From GCA-2725625 sp964574215 (lineage in GTDB: Bacteria > Pseudomonadota > Alphaproteobacteria > Rhodospirillales > UBA2165): a DNA stretch of 64,000 nt. Both the position numbers and the translations under genes were made by a program. The notes under the pieces are model-generated. The model was not told the DNA's origin and searched no databases. It saw nothing but the letters and a program-made list of their open reading frames with translations. The stretch is taken from assembly GCA_964574215.1 (NCBI GenBank), contig CAZNLR010000002.1, forward strand, positions 62,001 to 126,000, in the 5' to 3' direction. Shown piece by piece: positions 1 through 8,660 of this stretch (its first letter is position 1; each line of letters opens with the position of its first letter).

Positions 1-789
1 TGGGCGGCGCTGGGGGTGACGGTCGGGTACGGGCTGATCGGCTTTATCGACGACTACATTAAAGTCACGCGCCAGCACAGCAGCGGCTTGCCGGGCAAGC
101 TAAAGCTTTTGTTACAGATATTCATCGCCACGGCGGCGGCAGTCTGGGTAATGAGCATCACCAAAGAAAGTCTGGCGACCTCGCTGACCATTCCGTTTTT
201 CAAAGACGTGCTGATTGATCTCGGTTGGTTCTTCATCCCCTTTGCCGTCTTCGTCATGGTGGGGGCCTCCAATTCGGTCAATCTCACGGACGGGCTGGAC
301 GGCTTGGCCATCGGCCCGGTAATGATCGCCGCCGGTGTGTTTGCCTTGATTGCCTATGTCGTCGGGAATTCCGTATTTTCCAATTATCTGCAGCTCAGCT
401 ACGTGCCGGGGGCCGGCGAACTTTCCGTATTTTGCGGCGCCCTGGTGGGCGCGGGGCTGGGCTTCCTTTGGTACAATGCGCCCCCCGCCATGGTGTTCAT
501 GGGCGACACGGGATCGCTGTCCATGGGCGGCGCCTTGGGCGCGGTCAGCGTCATCACCAAACACGAGCTGGTGCTGGCCATTGTCGGTGGCCTGTTTGTG
601 CTGGAAACCGTTTCCGTCATCGTTCAGGTGGTGTCCTTCAAGCTGACTGGCAAGCGCGTTTTCCAAATGGCGCCCCTGCATCATCACTTCGAGAAAAAGG
701 GCTGGGCGGAGCCGACCATCGTTATTCGCTTCTGGATCATCGCCACGATCCTGGCCTTGGCGGGTCTCGCGACCCTGAAGCTCCGGTAA
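1..789 (+). CDS. mraY: Phospho-N-acetylmuramoyl-pentapeptide transferase, 5' end cut by window
   Basis: Integral membrane enzyme that moves phospho-MurNAc-pentapeptide from UDP onto undecaprenyl phosphate to make lipid I. The reading frame is open from base 1, so the N-terminal third (about 100 of a usual 360 residues) lies outside the window. Visible family motifs are GFIDDY near the window start, NSVNLTDGLDGLA (with its catalytic and Mg-binding Asp residues) and the HHHFEKKGW loop near the C-terminus, with several hydrophobic segments between. It is the first gene of a tightly packed dcw operon; murD starts nine bases downstream. The identification is secure from motifs and synteny. Confidence 0.96.
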   Translation, partial: WAALGVTVGYGLIGFIDDYIKVTRQHSSGLPGKLKLLLQIFIATAAAVWVMSITKESLATSLTIPFFKDVLIDLGWFFIPFAVFVMVGASNSVNLTDGLDGLAIGPVMIAAGVFALIAYVVGNSVFSNYLQLSYVPGAGELSVFCGALVGAGLGFLWYNAPPAMVFMGDTGSLSMGGALGAVSVITKHELVLAIVGGLFVLETVSVIVQVVSFKLTGKRVFQMAPLHHHFEKKGWAEPTIVIRFWIIATILALAGLATLKLR

Positions 790-798
790 GGGAAAGCG

Positions 799-2202
799 AT
801 GATCGAAGTCTCCGCATTTTCAGGACAGCCGGTTGCCGTTATGGGGCTGGGCCGTTCCGGTCTCTCTGCCGTGCGCGCCCTGGTGGCGGGCGGCGCCGAG
901 GTCTGGGCCTGGGATGACATGGAGCGATCTCGGGCCGAAGCCGAGAAGGCAGGCGTTAAGCTGACCGATCTCTATAGCTGCGACTGGTCCAAACCGGAAG
1001 CCTTGGTGCTGAGCCCAGGCATTCCCGACCGCTTTCCCGAACCTCACGCCGTTGCCGATCTGGCTCGCGAGGCCAACTGCGAAATCATCTGTGATGTTGA
1101 CCTTCTGGGACGCGCCATGGAGGCGGCGTCTTTTATCGGCATCACCGGCACCAACGGCAAGTCCACCACCACGGCCTTGATCGGTCATATCTTGAAGGCA
1201 GCAGGACGGCCGGTGGAGATCGGCGGCAACTACGGCATTCCGGCCCTCGAATTGGATGAACTGACCGAAGACGGCACCTACGTCCTGGAGCTTTCCTCCT
1301 ATCAATTGGAACGCATCCCCTCCATACGGCTGGATGTCGCCATTCTTTTGAACATTACGCCGGATCATCTCGACCGCCATGGCGGCATGGACGGCTACGT
1401 CGCCGCCAAGCGAAGGATATTCGATCACACCAAGGATAACAGTCACGCCATCATCGGCATGGAGGACACCAACTGCCGGGTTCTGTGTATGGAACTGATG
1501 GTAAATAGAGGCGGCAAAGGCATCGTTCCCATCTCGGCAAGTGGCCGGGTCGCCGGCGGCGTCTATGTGGAGGATGGATTTCTAGTCGATGACATGGATT
1601 ACGGTCAGGCCAAAACCGATGTTGAAGGCCAGGTCAGGATTCTCGATCTCCAGGAGATCGGGACCCTGCCTGGTCGTCACAACTGGCAGAACGCCACAGC
1701 AGCCTACGCTGCGGCGCGTTTGGCGGGCCTCGACAGAGACGTCATTGCAGGCGCCCTAAGAACCTATCCGGGCCTGCCCCACCGTCAGGAACTGGTGGGC
1801 CGGATCGGCGATATTTTCTTTATCAATGACAGCAAGGCGACCAACAGTGAAGCCGCCGCCAAGGCGCTCGCCTGCTACAACCGGATTTACTGGATCGCCG
1901 GCGGGCAGTTCAAAGAGGAAAATCTGGCGGCCATCGAACCCTATTTGCCTCATGTCGCCCACACCTACCTGATCGGCGACTCCCAGGAACGCTTCGCCGA
2001 ACTGCTTGGTGATCAGATTCCTGTCACCAAATGCGGCGAACTTTCAAACGCCGTCGACACAGCCATCCAAGACGCCAAGCAGCAGGACAGCGCCATCGTG
2101 CTTCTCTCGCCCGCCTGTGCGTCTTTCGATCAATTCGCCGATTTTCAAGCCAGGGGTGACGCCTTCCGACTGCTTGTCATGGAGCAGGAGGGGGCGACAT
2201 GA
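799..2202 (+). CDS. murD: UDP-N-acetylmuramoylalanine--D-glutamate ligase
   Basis: Cytoplasmic Mur ligase that adds D-glutamate to UDP-MurNAc-L-Ala using ATP. The 467-residue length is normal for MurD. An N-terminal Rossmann-like uracil-binding domain (VMGLGRSGLS near residue 14) is followed by the central ATPase domain with the P-loop GTNGKS at residues 117-122, then the C-terminal ligase domain with NDSKATN and PGLPHR motifs. The start ATG is nine bases after mraY, and the stop overlaps the ftsW start by four bases (ATGA), pointing to translational coupling. Confidence 0.97.
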   Translation: MIEVSAFSGQPVAVMGLGRSGLSAVRALVAGGAEVWAWDDMERSRAEAEKAGVKLTDLYSCDWSKPEALVLSPGIPDRFPEPHAVADLAREANCEIICDVDLLGRAMEAASFIGITGTNGKSTTTALIGHILKAAGRPVEIGGNYGIPALELDELTEDGTYVLELSSYQLERIPSIRLDVAILLNITPDHLDRHGGMDGYVAAKRRIFDHTKDNSHAIIGMEDTNCRVLCMELMVNRGGKGIVPISASGRVAGGVYVEDGFLVDDMDYGQAKTDVEGQVRILDLQEIGTLPGRHNWQNATAAYAAARLAGLDRDVIAGALRTYPGLPHRQELVGRIGDIFFINDSKATNSEAAAKALACYNRIYWIAGGQFKEENLAAIEPYLPHVAHTYLIGDSQERFAELLGDQIPVTKCGELSNAVDTAIQDAKQQDSAIVLLSPACASFDQFADFQARGDAFRLLVMEQEGAT

Positions 2203-3353
2203 GCACCGCTTTTTCCCGCACCGATCGGAGTTTGCTGGGCCATTGGTGGTGGACGGTGGACCGGTGGATCGTTGCCGCCGTGATCGCCATTGCCGCCACC
2301 GGCGCGATCCTCGCCCTGGCGGCCAGTCCTCCGGTGGCGGAACGGATCGGGCTCGATACGTTTTACTTCGCCCGCCGCCAGTTCATCGTTCTCCCTATCG
2401 CTTTGATGGTGATGTTCGGCGTGTCGCTTTTGAACCGGGAGGGGGTCCGGCGTCTGGCGCTCGGTTGTTTCGGTGTTTCGGTTCTGCTCATGGTTTACAC
2501 CATAGTCGGTGGTGTGGAGATTAAGGGCGCGACGAGGTGGATCGCCGTGGCTGGCTATTCCTTGCAGCCGTCCGAATTCGTCAAACCCAGCTTTGCCATT
2601 GTCGCCGCCTGGATGTTCGCGGCCTGGCGGCTGAGGGAGGACTTTCCCGGCTATATGGTCGCCGTCGGATTATATCTGGCGGTGGTGGCCCTGCTGCTTA
2701 TGCAGCCGGATGTCGGCATGGCGATCCTGGTCTCGGTGGTGTGGGGCGTTCAGTTCTTCCTGGCCGGTCTGCCCATGGTTCTGGTTATGGCCATCGGTGT
2801 TGTCTTCATCATCGGCGGGTTTGCCGCTTACTTTAATTTCGATCATGTGCAAAGCCGTATCGACCGCTTCTTCGATCCCGCCGGCTCCGAAGCCTACCAG
2901 GTCGCCCGGTCGCTGGAGGCGTTTAGCAATGGCGGTATATTCGGCCGCGGGCCAGGGGAGGGACAGATCAAAGCCGTTCTGCCCGACGCCCATGCCGATT
3001 TTATATTCGCCGTCGCCGGTGAAGAGTTCGGCCTGATGATGACCCTGTTGATCGTCGGCCTGTTTCTCTTTGTCGTTCTCCGGGGGTTCGTCCGGGCCTT
3101 TAAGGAAACCGATCTTTTCGTTCAATTGGCCGTCGCCGGGCTGTTGGTTCAGTTCGGCCTGCAAGCCATCATCAATATGGCGTCCACGCTGAACCTGATG
3201 CCCACCAAGGGCATGACCCTGCCGTTTATCTCCTACGGCGGGTCTTCCATGATGGCGTTGGCCCTCGGCATGGGGATGGTGCTGGCTTTGACAAGGGACC
3301 GTCCCGGGCAGGACGGTGAAAGCCTCACCCATCAATGGAGGCAGCAAACATGA
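2199..3353 (+). CDS. ftsW: Septal peptidoglycan glycosyltransferase FtsW (SEDS family)
   Basis: Polytopic SEDS-family membrane protein that polymerises lipid II at the division septum together with a class B PBP. The 384-residue product has about ten hydrophobic segments. The conserved SEDS C-terminal stretch is present, with PTKGMTLPFISYGGSSM near residue 340 and GPGEGQIKAVLPDAHADFIF near residue 250. Its position between murD and murG distinguishes it from the paralogue RodA. It overlaps murD and murG through ATGA junctions. Confidence 0.96.
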   Translation: MSTAFSRTDRSLLGHWWWTVDRWIVAAVIAIAATGAILALAASPPVAERIGLDTFYFARRQFIVLPIALMVMFGVSLLNREGVRRLALGCFGVSVLLMVYTIVGGVEIKGATRWIAVAGYSLQPSEFVKPSFAIVAAWMFAAWRLREDFPGYMVAVGLYLAVVALLLMQPDVGMAILVSVVWGVQFFLAGLPMVLVMAIGVVFIIGGFAAYFNFDHVQSRIDRFFDPAGSEAYQVARSLEAFSNGGIFGRGPGEGQIKAVLPDAHADFIFAVAGEEFGLMMTLLIVGLFLFVVLRGFVRAFKETDLFVQLAVAGLLVQFGLQAIINMASTLNLMPTKGMTLPFISYGGSSMMALALGMGMVLALTRDRPGQDGESLTHQWRQQT

Positions 3354-4471
3354 GCGCGCCTCTCATCATGCTGGCGGCGGGGGGTACCGGCGGTCACGTT
3401 TTTCCGGCGGAAGCCCTGGCGGCTCAATTGGTCCAGCGCGGCTGCCGTTTGATACTGGTAACCGACCGGCGGGGTGGGGCGTTGTCGGGACGGCTGGGAG
3501 AGCTTGAAACCTTCAAAGTGCGGGCCGGTGGCATCGCCGGAAAAGGCATTGCCGCCCGCATTTTAAGTGTTATGGAAATTCTTTGGGGCACCTGGCAGGC
3601 CTGGCGGCTGATCCGCCGGATGAAACCTTCCGTGGTCGTCGGTTTCGGCGGTTACGCATCGGTCCCCACCATGCTGGCGGCTGCCTACTCAAAAACCAAA
3701 GCGGCCATCCATGAACAGAATGCCGTGCTGGGAAGGGCCAACCGCCTGTTGGCCGGCAGGGTCGAGAAAATCGCCACATCCTTTAACAAGGTTGCAGCCA
3801 TTCCCGACTCGGCCAAGGAAAACATCGTTCAGATCGGCATGCCGGTGCGTCCGGCGGTCGCGGCGAAGAGCGGAGAGCCCTTTCCGGAATTGTCGATGGA
3901 AAGCGACATTCACATTTTGGTGCTGGGCGGCAGTCAGGGCGCCAGCGTGTTCAGCCGGGTCGTGTCCGAGGCCCTGGCAAAAGTTAGCGAGAATCTCAAA
4001 CGGCGCATTTCAATTACCCAGCAATGCCGGTCGGAGGACAAGGACGGCGTTGAGCAGGCTTACCGGCAAATCGGCATTAAGGCTGAACTGGCCCAATTTT
4101 NNNNNNNNNNNNNNNNNNNNNNNNNNNNNGCGTCGACCATAGCCGAAATTACGACCATCGGCCGCCCGGCGATTTTGGTGCCCTATCCCCATGCGGTGGA
4201 TGATCATCAGACCAACAACGCTCATTCCGTCGATGAAGTGGGGGGCGGCTGGCTGATGCCCGAAACCGCCTTTACGCCCGATAGTCTGGCGCAGCGTCTG
4301 GAGGAATTATTCGCCATCCCGCGTACCCTGGAAAACGCCGCCGCGGCGGCAAAAAGGGCCGGCAACCCCGATGCGGCGGAACGGCTGGCCGATTTGGTAC
4401 TCGGCCTGATCCCGTCAAATGGAGATTCCGGGGGAAGTTCTCGGGATGATATTCGGAAGGAAGCCGCATGA
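3350..4471 (+). CDS. murG: Lipid II synthase MurG, interrupted by an assembly gap
   Basis: Peripheral membrane GT-B glycosyltransferase that adds GlcNAc to lipid I. The start is the ATG overlapping the ftsW stop (ATGA). An in-frame start 15 bases upstream is less likely because the family begins right before the GGTGGHVFPAEALA nucleotide-binding loop. C-domain motifs seen are LGGSQGA and PYPHAVDDHQTNNA. A run of 29 N sits in the middle. Relatives have about 19 residues between the flanking ELAQF and ASTIAE motifs, but the gap as drawn codes for only about ten, so the N count is probably nominal and roughly 27 bases too short. The gene is presumably intact in the organism. Confidence 0.95.
   Translation: MSAPLIMLAAGGTGGHVFPAEALAAQLVQRGCRLILVTDRRGGALSGRLGELETFKVRAGGIAGKGIAARILSVMEILWGTWQAWRLIRRMKPSVVVGFGGYASVPTMLAAAYSKTKAAIHEQNAVLGRANRLLAGRVEKIATSFNKVAAIPDSAKENIVQIGMPVRPAVAAKSGEPFPELSMESDIHILVLGGSQGASVFSRVVSEALAKVSENLKRRISITQQCRSEDKDGVEQAYRQIGIKAELAQFXXXXXXXXXXASTIAEITTIGRPAILVPYPHAVDDHQTNNAHSVDEVGGGWLMPETAFTPDSLAQRLEELFAIPRTLENAAAAAKRAGNPDAAERLADLVLGLIPSNGDSGGSSRDDIRKEAA
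4101..4129. other. Assembly gap (29 N) inside murG
   Basis: Twenty-nine undetermined bases. The frame is kept across the run, but homologous MurG proteins need about nine more residues here, so the run does not measure the real distance. Confidence 0.95.
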
Positions 4472-5916
4472 GAGCTTTGCCGCTGAATATCGGAACCATT
4501 CATTTCGTCGGTATCGGCGGTATCGGCATGAGCGGCATTGCCGAGGTGCTGCATAATCTCGGCTACCGTGTGCAAGGCAGTGACATCGCCGAGAGTGCCA
4601 ATGTCCTTCGCCTTCGCGATATGGGTATTGATGTGATGATCGGTCACCGGGAGGAGAATCTCGGTGGGGCCGAAGTGGTGGTGATTTCCTCGGCGGTCAA
4701 AAGCGGTAATCCGGAAGTCGAAGTCGCCAGGCAACGTCTGATGCCGGTGGTCCGGCGGGCCGAAATGCTGGGCGAACTGATGCGCCTTAAATGGTCGATC
4801 GCCGTCGGCGGCACCCACGGCAAGACGACCACCACCTCAATGATCGCCGCCATGCTCGACAGCGCGGGAATGGACCCGACCGTGATCAACGGCGGCATCA
4901 TCAACGCCTGGGGATCGAATGCGCGCCTCGGCGACGGAGAGTGGATGGTGGTCGAGGCCGACGAGTCCGACGGCACCTTCGTCAAGTTGCCCTCCACCAT
5001 TGCCGTAGTGACCAATATGGATTCGGAACATATGGATCATTACGGCGACTTCGATGCTCTGCGCCAGGCATTCGTCGATTTTGTGGAAAAAATTCCCTTT
5101 TACGGTTTCGCCGCCCTCTGCATCGACGATGCCGAAGTGCAGGCGATGATTCCCCTTCTCTCGGACCGCAAAATCGTCACCTATGGCCGCTCGCCCCAGG
5201 CCGATGTGCGGGTGACCCACATGGCCACAAAAAATGGCGGCTCGGCCTTCGATGTGGTGATCTCCGACCGGACAGCGGACAGCGAACGCCAGATCGAGGA
5301 CCTTTACCTGCCGATGCTGGGCAGCCATAACGTGCAGAACGCCCTGGCTGCCGTTGCTATCGGACAGGAAATGGGCCTGGACGACGATGTCATCCGCAAA
5401 GGTCTGGCGGAATTCGGCGGCGTCAAGCGGCGCTTCACCAAAACCGGCGAGGCCGACGGCATTACCGTAATCGACGACTACGGCCATCACCCGGTGGAAA
5501 TAGCGGCGGTTCTCGATGCGGCCAGATCGGCGGCGGGCGAAGGAAAAGTCATCGCCGTGGTCCAGCCTCACCGCTATTCGCGCCTCAGCGATTTGTTCGA
5601 GGAATTCTGCACCTGTTTCAATGACGCTGACACGGTGATCGTCGCCGACGTCTATGCCGCCGGGGAAACACCCCTGGAGGGGATCAATCGCGACTCCCTG
5701 GTGGAGGGTCTGCGCTCCCACGGCCACCGCATGGCGACACCCCTTGAAGGGCCGGAGGATTTGGCGGCGATGGTGAACCAATTGGCCAATCCGGGTGACT
5801 ACATTGTCTGTTTGGGCGCCGGTAACATCACCGGGTGGGCCAATGCCCTGCCCGGAGAGCTGATCGCCTTGCGGGCTTCTGGCAAGGAGGCGCCAGCCAT
5901 GGAGGCATCGAAATGA
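4468..5916 (+). CDS. murC: UDP-N-acetylmuramate--L-alanine ligase
   Basis: Cytoplasmic ATP-dependent ligase that adds L-alanine, the first residue of the stem peptide, to UDP-MurNAc. The product has 482 residues. The N-terminal HFVGIGGIGMSGIAEVL loop binds the UDP moiety, the P-loop GTHGKT lies at residues 115-120, and the C-terminal domain carries DDYGHHPVEI and QPHRYSR motifs typical of MurC. The start overlaps the murG stop by four bases and the stop overlaps the murB start. Confidence 0.97.
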   Translation: MRALPLNIGTIHFVGIGGIGMSGIAEVLHNLGYRVQGSDIAESANVLRLRDMGIDVMIGHREENLGGAEVVVISSAVKSGNPEVEVARQRLMPVVRRAEMLGELMRLKWSIAVGGTHGKTTTTSMIAAMLDSAGMDPTVINGGIINAWGSNARLGDGEWMVVEADESDGTFVKLPSTIAVVTNMDSEHMDHYGDFDALRQAFVDFVEKIPFYGFAALCIDDAEVQAMIPLLSDRKIVTYGRSPQADVRVTHMATKNGGSAFDVVISDRTADSERQIEDLYLPMLGSHNVQNALAAVAIGQEMGLDDDVIRKGLAEFGGVKRRFTKTGEADGITVIDDYGHHPVEIAAVLDAARSAAGEGKVIAVVQPHRYSRLSDLFEEFCTCFNDADTVIVADVYAAGETPLEGINRDSLVEGLRSHGHRMATPLEGPEDLAAMVNQLANPGDYIVCLGAGNITGWANALPGELIALRASGKEAPAMEASK

Positions 5917-6860
5917 TGGCGGCGGAACTGTTCAGCAACCGCTTGATTGACCGGCTACCCGTTGTCCGGGGGCGCTATACGGAAAATGCGGACCTGTCCA
6001 AAGTAACCTGGTTTCGGGTCGGCGGCCCCGCGGAGATTCTTTTCCGGCCCGCCGACAGCGACGACCTGGCTGATTTCCTAAACGCCAAACCCGACAATGT
6101 GCCGGTGACGGTGATCGGCGTCGCCTCCAATCTCCTGATCCGCGACGGCGGCGTCCCCGGTGTCGTCATCCGCCTGGGCGACGCCTTCGGCGACATTGTG
6201 GTCGAAAGTCTAGAAATTCGGGCGGGCGCAGGTGTGTCGAACCTCAAACTGGCCAATGCCGCCCGCGAAGCCAGGATCACGGGATTTGAATTTCTATCGG
6301 GTATTCCCGGTTCGGTCGGCGGCGCCCTCAGGATGAATGCCGGGGCGTTCGGCGGTGAAACAAGGGAAATCCTGATGAAACTTATGGCCGTCGACGGGCG
6401 CGGTGAGAAGATCAGTCTTACAGCCGATGAGATGGGATACTCCTACCGTCACTCCCAGGCGGCGGAAGATTTGGTGTTCACCGAAGCAATCTTCCGGGGA
6501 TCGCAAGGCGATCCGGTGAAAATCGCCCGCCGCATGAAGGAAATCCAGACCGAACGGGAAGCCTCCCAGCCGGTGAAAACCCCGACCGGCGGCAGCACCT
6601 TTGTCAATCCGCCGGGGACCAAAGCCTGGCAACTGATCGATCAGGCTGGCTGCCGCGGCTTGAAGCGCGGCGGCGCCATGGTGTCGGAGAAGCACTGCAA
6701 CTTCCTGATCAATTGCGGTGATGCAACGGCGGCTGATCTGGAGGGACTCGGCGAGGAAGTGCGCCGCCGGGTCTTGGAGCAAACCGGTGTCAAACTGGAA
6801 TGGGAAATCCGCTGCCTCGGCATCCCTGCCGAACCGGTTATCGGGGAGGTGGATAAATGA
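5913..6860 (+). CDS. murB: UDP-N-acetylenolpyruvoylglucosamine reductase
   Basis: FAD enzyme that uses NADPH to reduce UDP-GlcNAc-enolpyruvate to UDP-MurNAc. From the ATG overlapping the murC stop (ATGA) it is 315 residues, the usual length. An in-frame start 78 bases upstream, inside murC, would add a tail foreign to the family and is rejected. FAD-binding VIGVASNLLIRDGG, the GSVGGALRMNAGAFGG motif and the active-site segment TPTGGSTFVNPPG are present. The Tyr in GYSYRHS fits a type I MurB. Confidence 0.96.
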   Translation: MMAAELFSNRLIDRLPVVRGRYTENADLSKVTWFRVGGPAEILFRPADSDDLADFLNAKPDNVPVTVIGVASNLLIRDGGVPGVVIRLGDAFGDIVVESLEIRAGAGVSNLKLANAAREARITGFEFLSGIPGSVGGALRMNAGAFGGETREILMKLMAVDGRGEKISLTADEMGYSYRHSQAAEDLVFTEAIFRGSQGDPVKIARRMKEIQTEREASQPVKTPTGGSTFVNPPGTKAWQLIDQAGCRGLKRGGAMVSEKHCNFLINCGDATAADLEGLGEEVRRRVLEQTGVKLEWEIRCLGIPAEPVIGEVDK

Positions 6861-7777
6861 ACGGCCAGACCGAAGCCGGAAAACATGTGGCCGTGCTGAT
6901 GGGCGGCTGGTCGGCGGAGCGAGAGGTCTCGCTGGTGAGCGGCGCCGCCGTTTCGAAAGCGTTGGAAAGCAATGGTTACCGTGTGACCTCGATTGATGTG
7001 CAGCGGGACGTGGGGGCCTTGTTGACCCGTCTCTATCCCAAGCCCGACGCCGTTTTCAACGCTCTCCATGGCCGTTTCGGAGAGGACGGCTGCATCCAGG
7101 GACTGCTCAACATTCTCGATATTCCTTACACCCATTCCGGCGTCCTGGCGTCGTCCCTGGCCATGGATAAACCGGTGGCGAAATCGATCATGGCGTCCGT
7201 CGGCATTAAGGGCGCGGAACACAAAATTCTTAGCCGGGAAGAAATGGCGAATGGTTGCCCGATGGACCCGCCCTTCGTCGTCAAGCCCCTCAACGAGGGT
7301 TCCAGCGTGGGCGTTCTCATCGTTCACGATGGCGACGATTATTCCGTCGATGAGGCCGACTGGCAATTCGGCCGAAAGGTGATGGTGGAGAAATTCATAC
7401 CGGGCCGGGAATTAACCGTCACCGTTATGGGCGGAAAGTCTTTGGCGGTAACGGAAATTTCGACCGGAAGACAATTTTACGATTACGACGCCAAATACGC
7501 CGCCGGCGGGTCGCAACACGCCATTCCGGCGGAGGTGGATAGAGACGTTTATGACGAAGCTTTGCGCCTGTCGGCTTTGGCCCATGATGTTCTGGGCTGC
7601 CGGGGGGTCTCCCGCGCCGATCTTAGGTATGACGGCAAAGACCTTTACATGCTTGAAGTAAACACCCAGCCGGGTATGACGCCGACATCGCTGGTGCCGG
7701 AACAAGCGGAACGTGCCGGTATCTCCTTCGAAGAACTGGTGTCCTGGATGGTGGAGGAGGCGGCATGCGACGAATAG
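6857..7777 (+). CDS. ddl: D-alanine--D-alanine ligase
   Basis: ATP-grasp enzyme that makes the D-Ala-D-Ala dipeptide for the peptidoglycan stem. It has 306 residues. The N-terminal GGWSAEREVSLVSG motif, the central HGRFGEDG motif and the C-terminal RADLRYDGKD...LEVNTQPGMT Mg-binding signature are intact. It overlaps murB by four bases and runs 13 bases into ftsQ. Confidence 0.96.
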   Translation: MNGQTEAGKHVAVLMGGWSAEREVSLVSGAAVSKALESNGYRVTSIDVQRDVGALLTRLYPKPDAVFNALHGRFGEDGCIQGLLNILDIPYTHSGVLASSLAMDKPVAKSIMASVGIKGAEHKILSREEMANGCPMDPPFVVKPLNEGSSVGVLIVHDGDDYSVDEADWQFGRKVMVEKFIPGRELTVTVMGGKSLAVTEISTGRQFYDYDAKYAAGGSQHAIPAEVDRDVYDEALRLSALAHDVLGCRGVSRADLRYDGKDLYMLEVNTQPGMTPTSLVPEQAERAGISFEELVSWMVEEAACDE

Positions 7778-8625
7778 GAAGCATTTTTCCCCATACCAAC
7801 AAAAAACGCGGCCAAAAAAGGCGCCGGGTGAAACCGATATGGCGAAATCCTGTTCTCACCGCCTGCGCCGCCGTTATCCTGATCGGCGGCAGTGCGTCTG
7901 CGGCCGGGTGGTGGGTCTGGCAAAGTGGCTGGCTGCAAGAGACTGCCGAGCGGGCAAAATGGACGGTCATCGCCGGCACTGCCCGGACCGGTTTCGCGGT
8001 CAGGGAGATATTCGTCGAAGGCCGGTACGAAACAGGACGAAAAGAATTGCTGCAAGCCCTACGGTTGAAGCGTGGCGCGCCCATACTGGCGTTCGACCCT
8101 TCCGCCGCCAAAGATCGCGTGGAAGCTCTCCCCTGGGTGCGATCGGCGGTCATTGAGCGTCAACTGCCCGACGTCGTGCATCTCAGTCTCAATGAAAGAC
8201 GGCCGATGGCGCTGTGGCAGCGCGACGGCCGGTTCTCGTTGATCGATACACGGGGAGAAACCATCCCTCTCAAAAATATAGATCAGTTTGCAAATTTGAT
8301 TGTTGTGATCGGCAAGGATGCACCTCGTCATGCCGGAAAATTATTTGAGATATTGGCGACGGAGCCGCAACTGGCCGCCCGGGTCAAAGCCGCCGTACGC
8401 ATCGGCGGCCGCCGTTGGAACTTGCATTTGGATAACAAAATAAACGTTCAGTTGCCGGAGAACGATGCCGGTGCGGCGTGGAGTCATTTGGCCAAAATGG
8501 AGAAAAATCACAGTCTTTTGGACCGCAATCTTATCACCGTCGATATGAGGCTGCCGGACAGAATTGTCGTAAGAGAAGCGCCTTATAAAGGAGATGTTAA
8601 GAAAAATATCGGAAGAGATACATAG
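7765..8625 (+). CDS. ftsQ: Cell division protein FtsQ
   Basis: Bitopic inner-membrane divisome scaffold that links FtsB/FtsL to later division proteins. The product is 286 residues. A basic cytoplasmic tail (residues 1-30) is followed by one transmembrane segment (about 31-52), then a POTRA domain (IFVEGRYETGRKELLQAL region) and the beta domain with LPDVVHLSLNERRPMALW. The start overlaps ddl by 13 bases. Position between ddl and ftsA supports the call. Confidence 0.94.
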   Translation: MRRIGSIFPHTNKKRGQKRRRVKPIWRNPVLTACAAVILIGGSASAAGWWVWQSGWLQETAERAKWTVIAGTARTGFAVREIFVEGRYETGRKELLQALRLKRGAPILAFDPSAAKDRVEALPWVRSAVIERQLPDVVHLSLNERRPMALWQRDGRFSLIDTRGETIPLKNIDQFANLIVVIGKDAPRHAGKLFEILATEPQLAARVKAAVRIGGRRWNLHLDNKINVQLPENDAGAAWSHLAKMEKNHSLLDRNLITVDMRLPDRIVVREAPYKGDVKKNIGRDT

Positions 8626-8660
8626 GACAAGGGGGTCCTATAGAGGGAAATGTAGATAAA

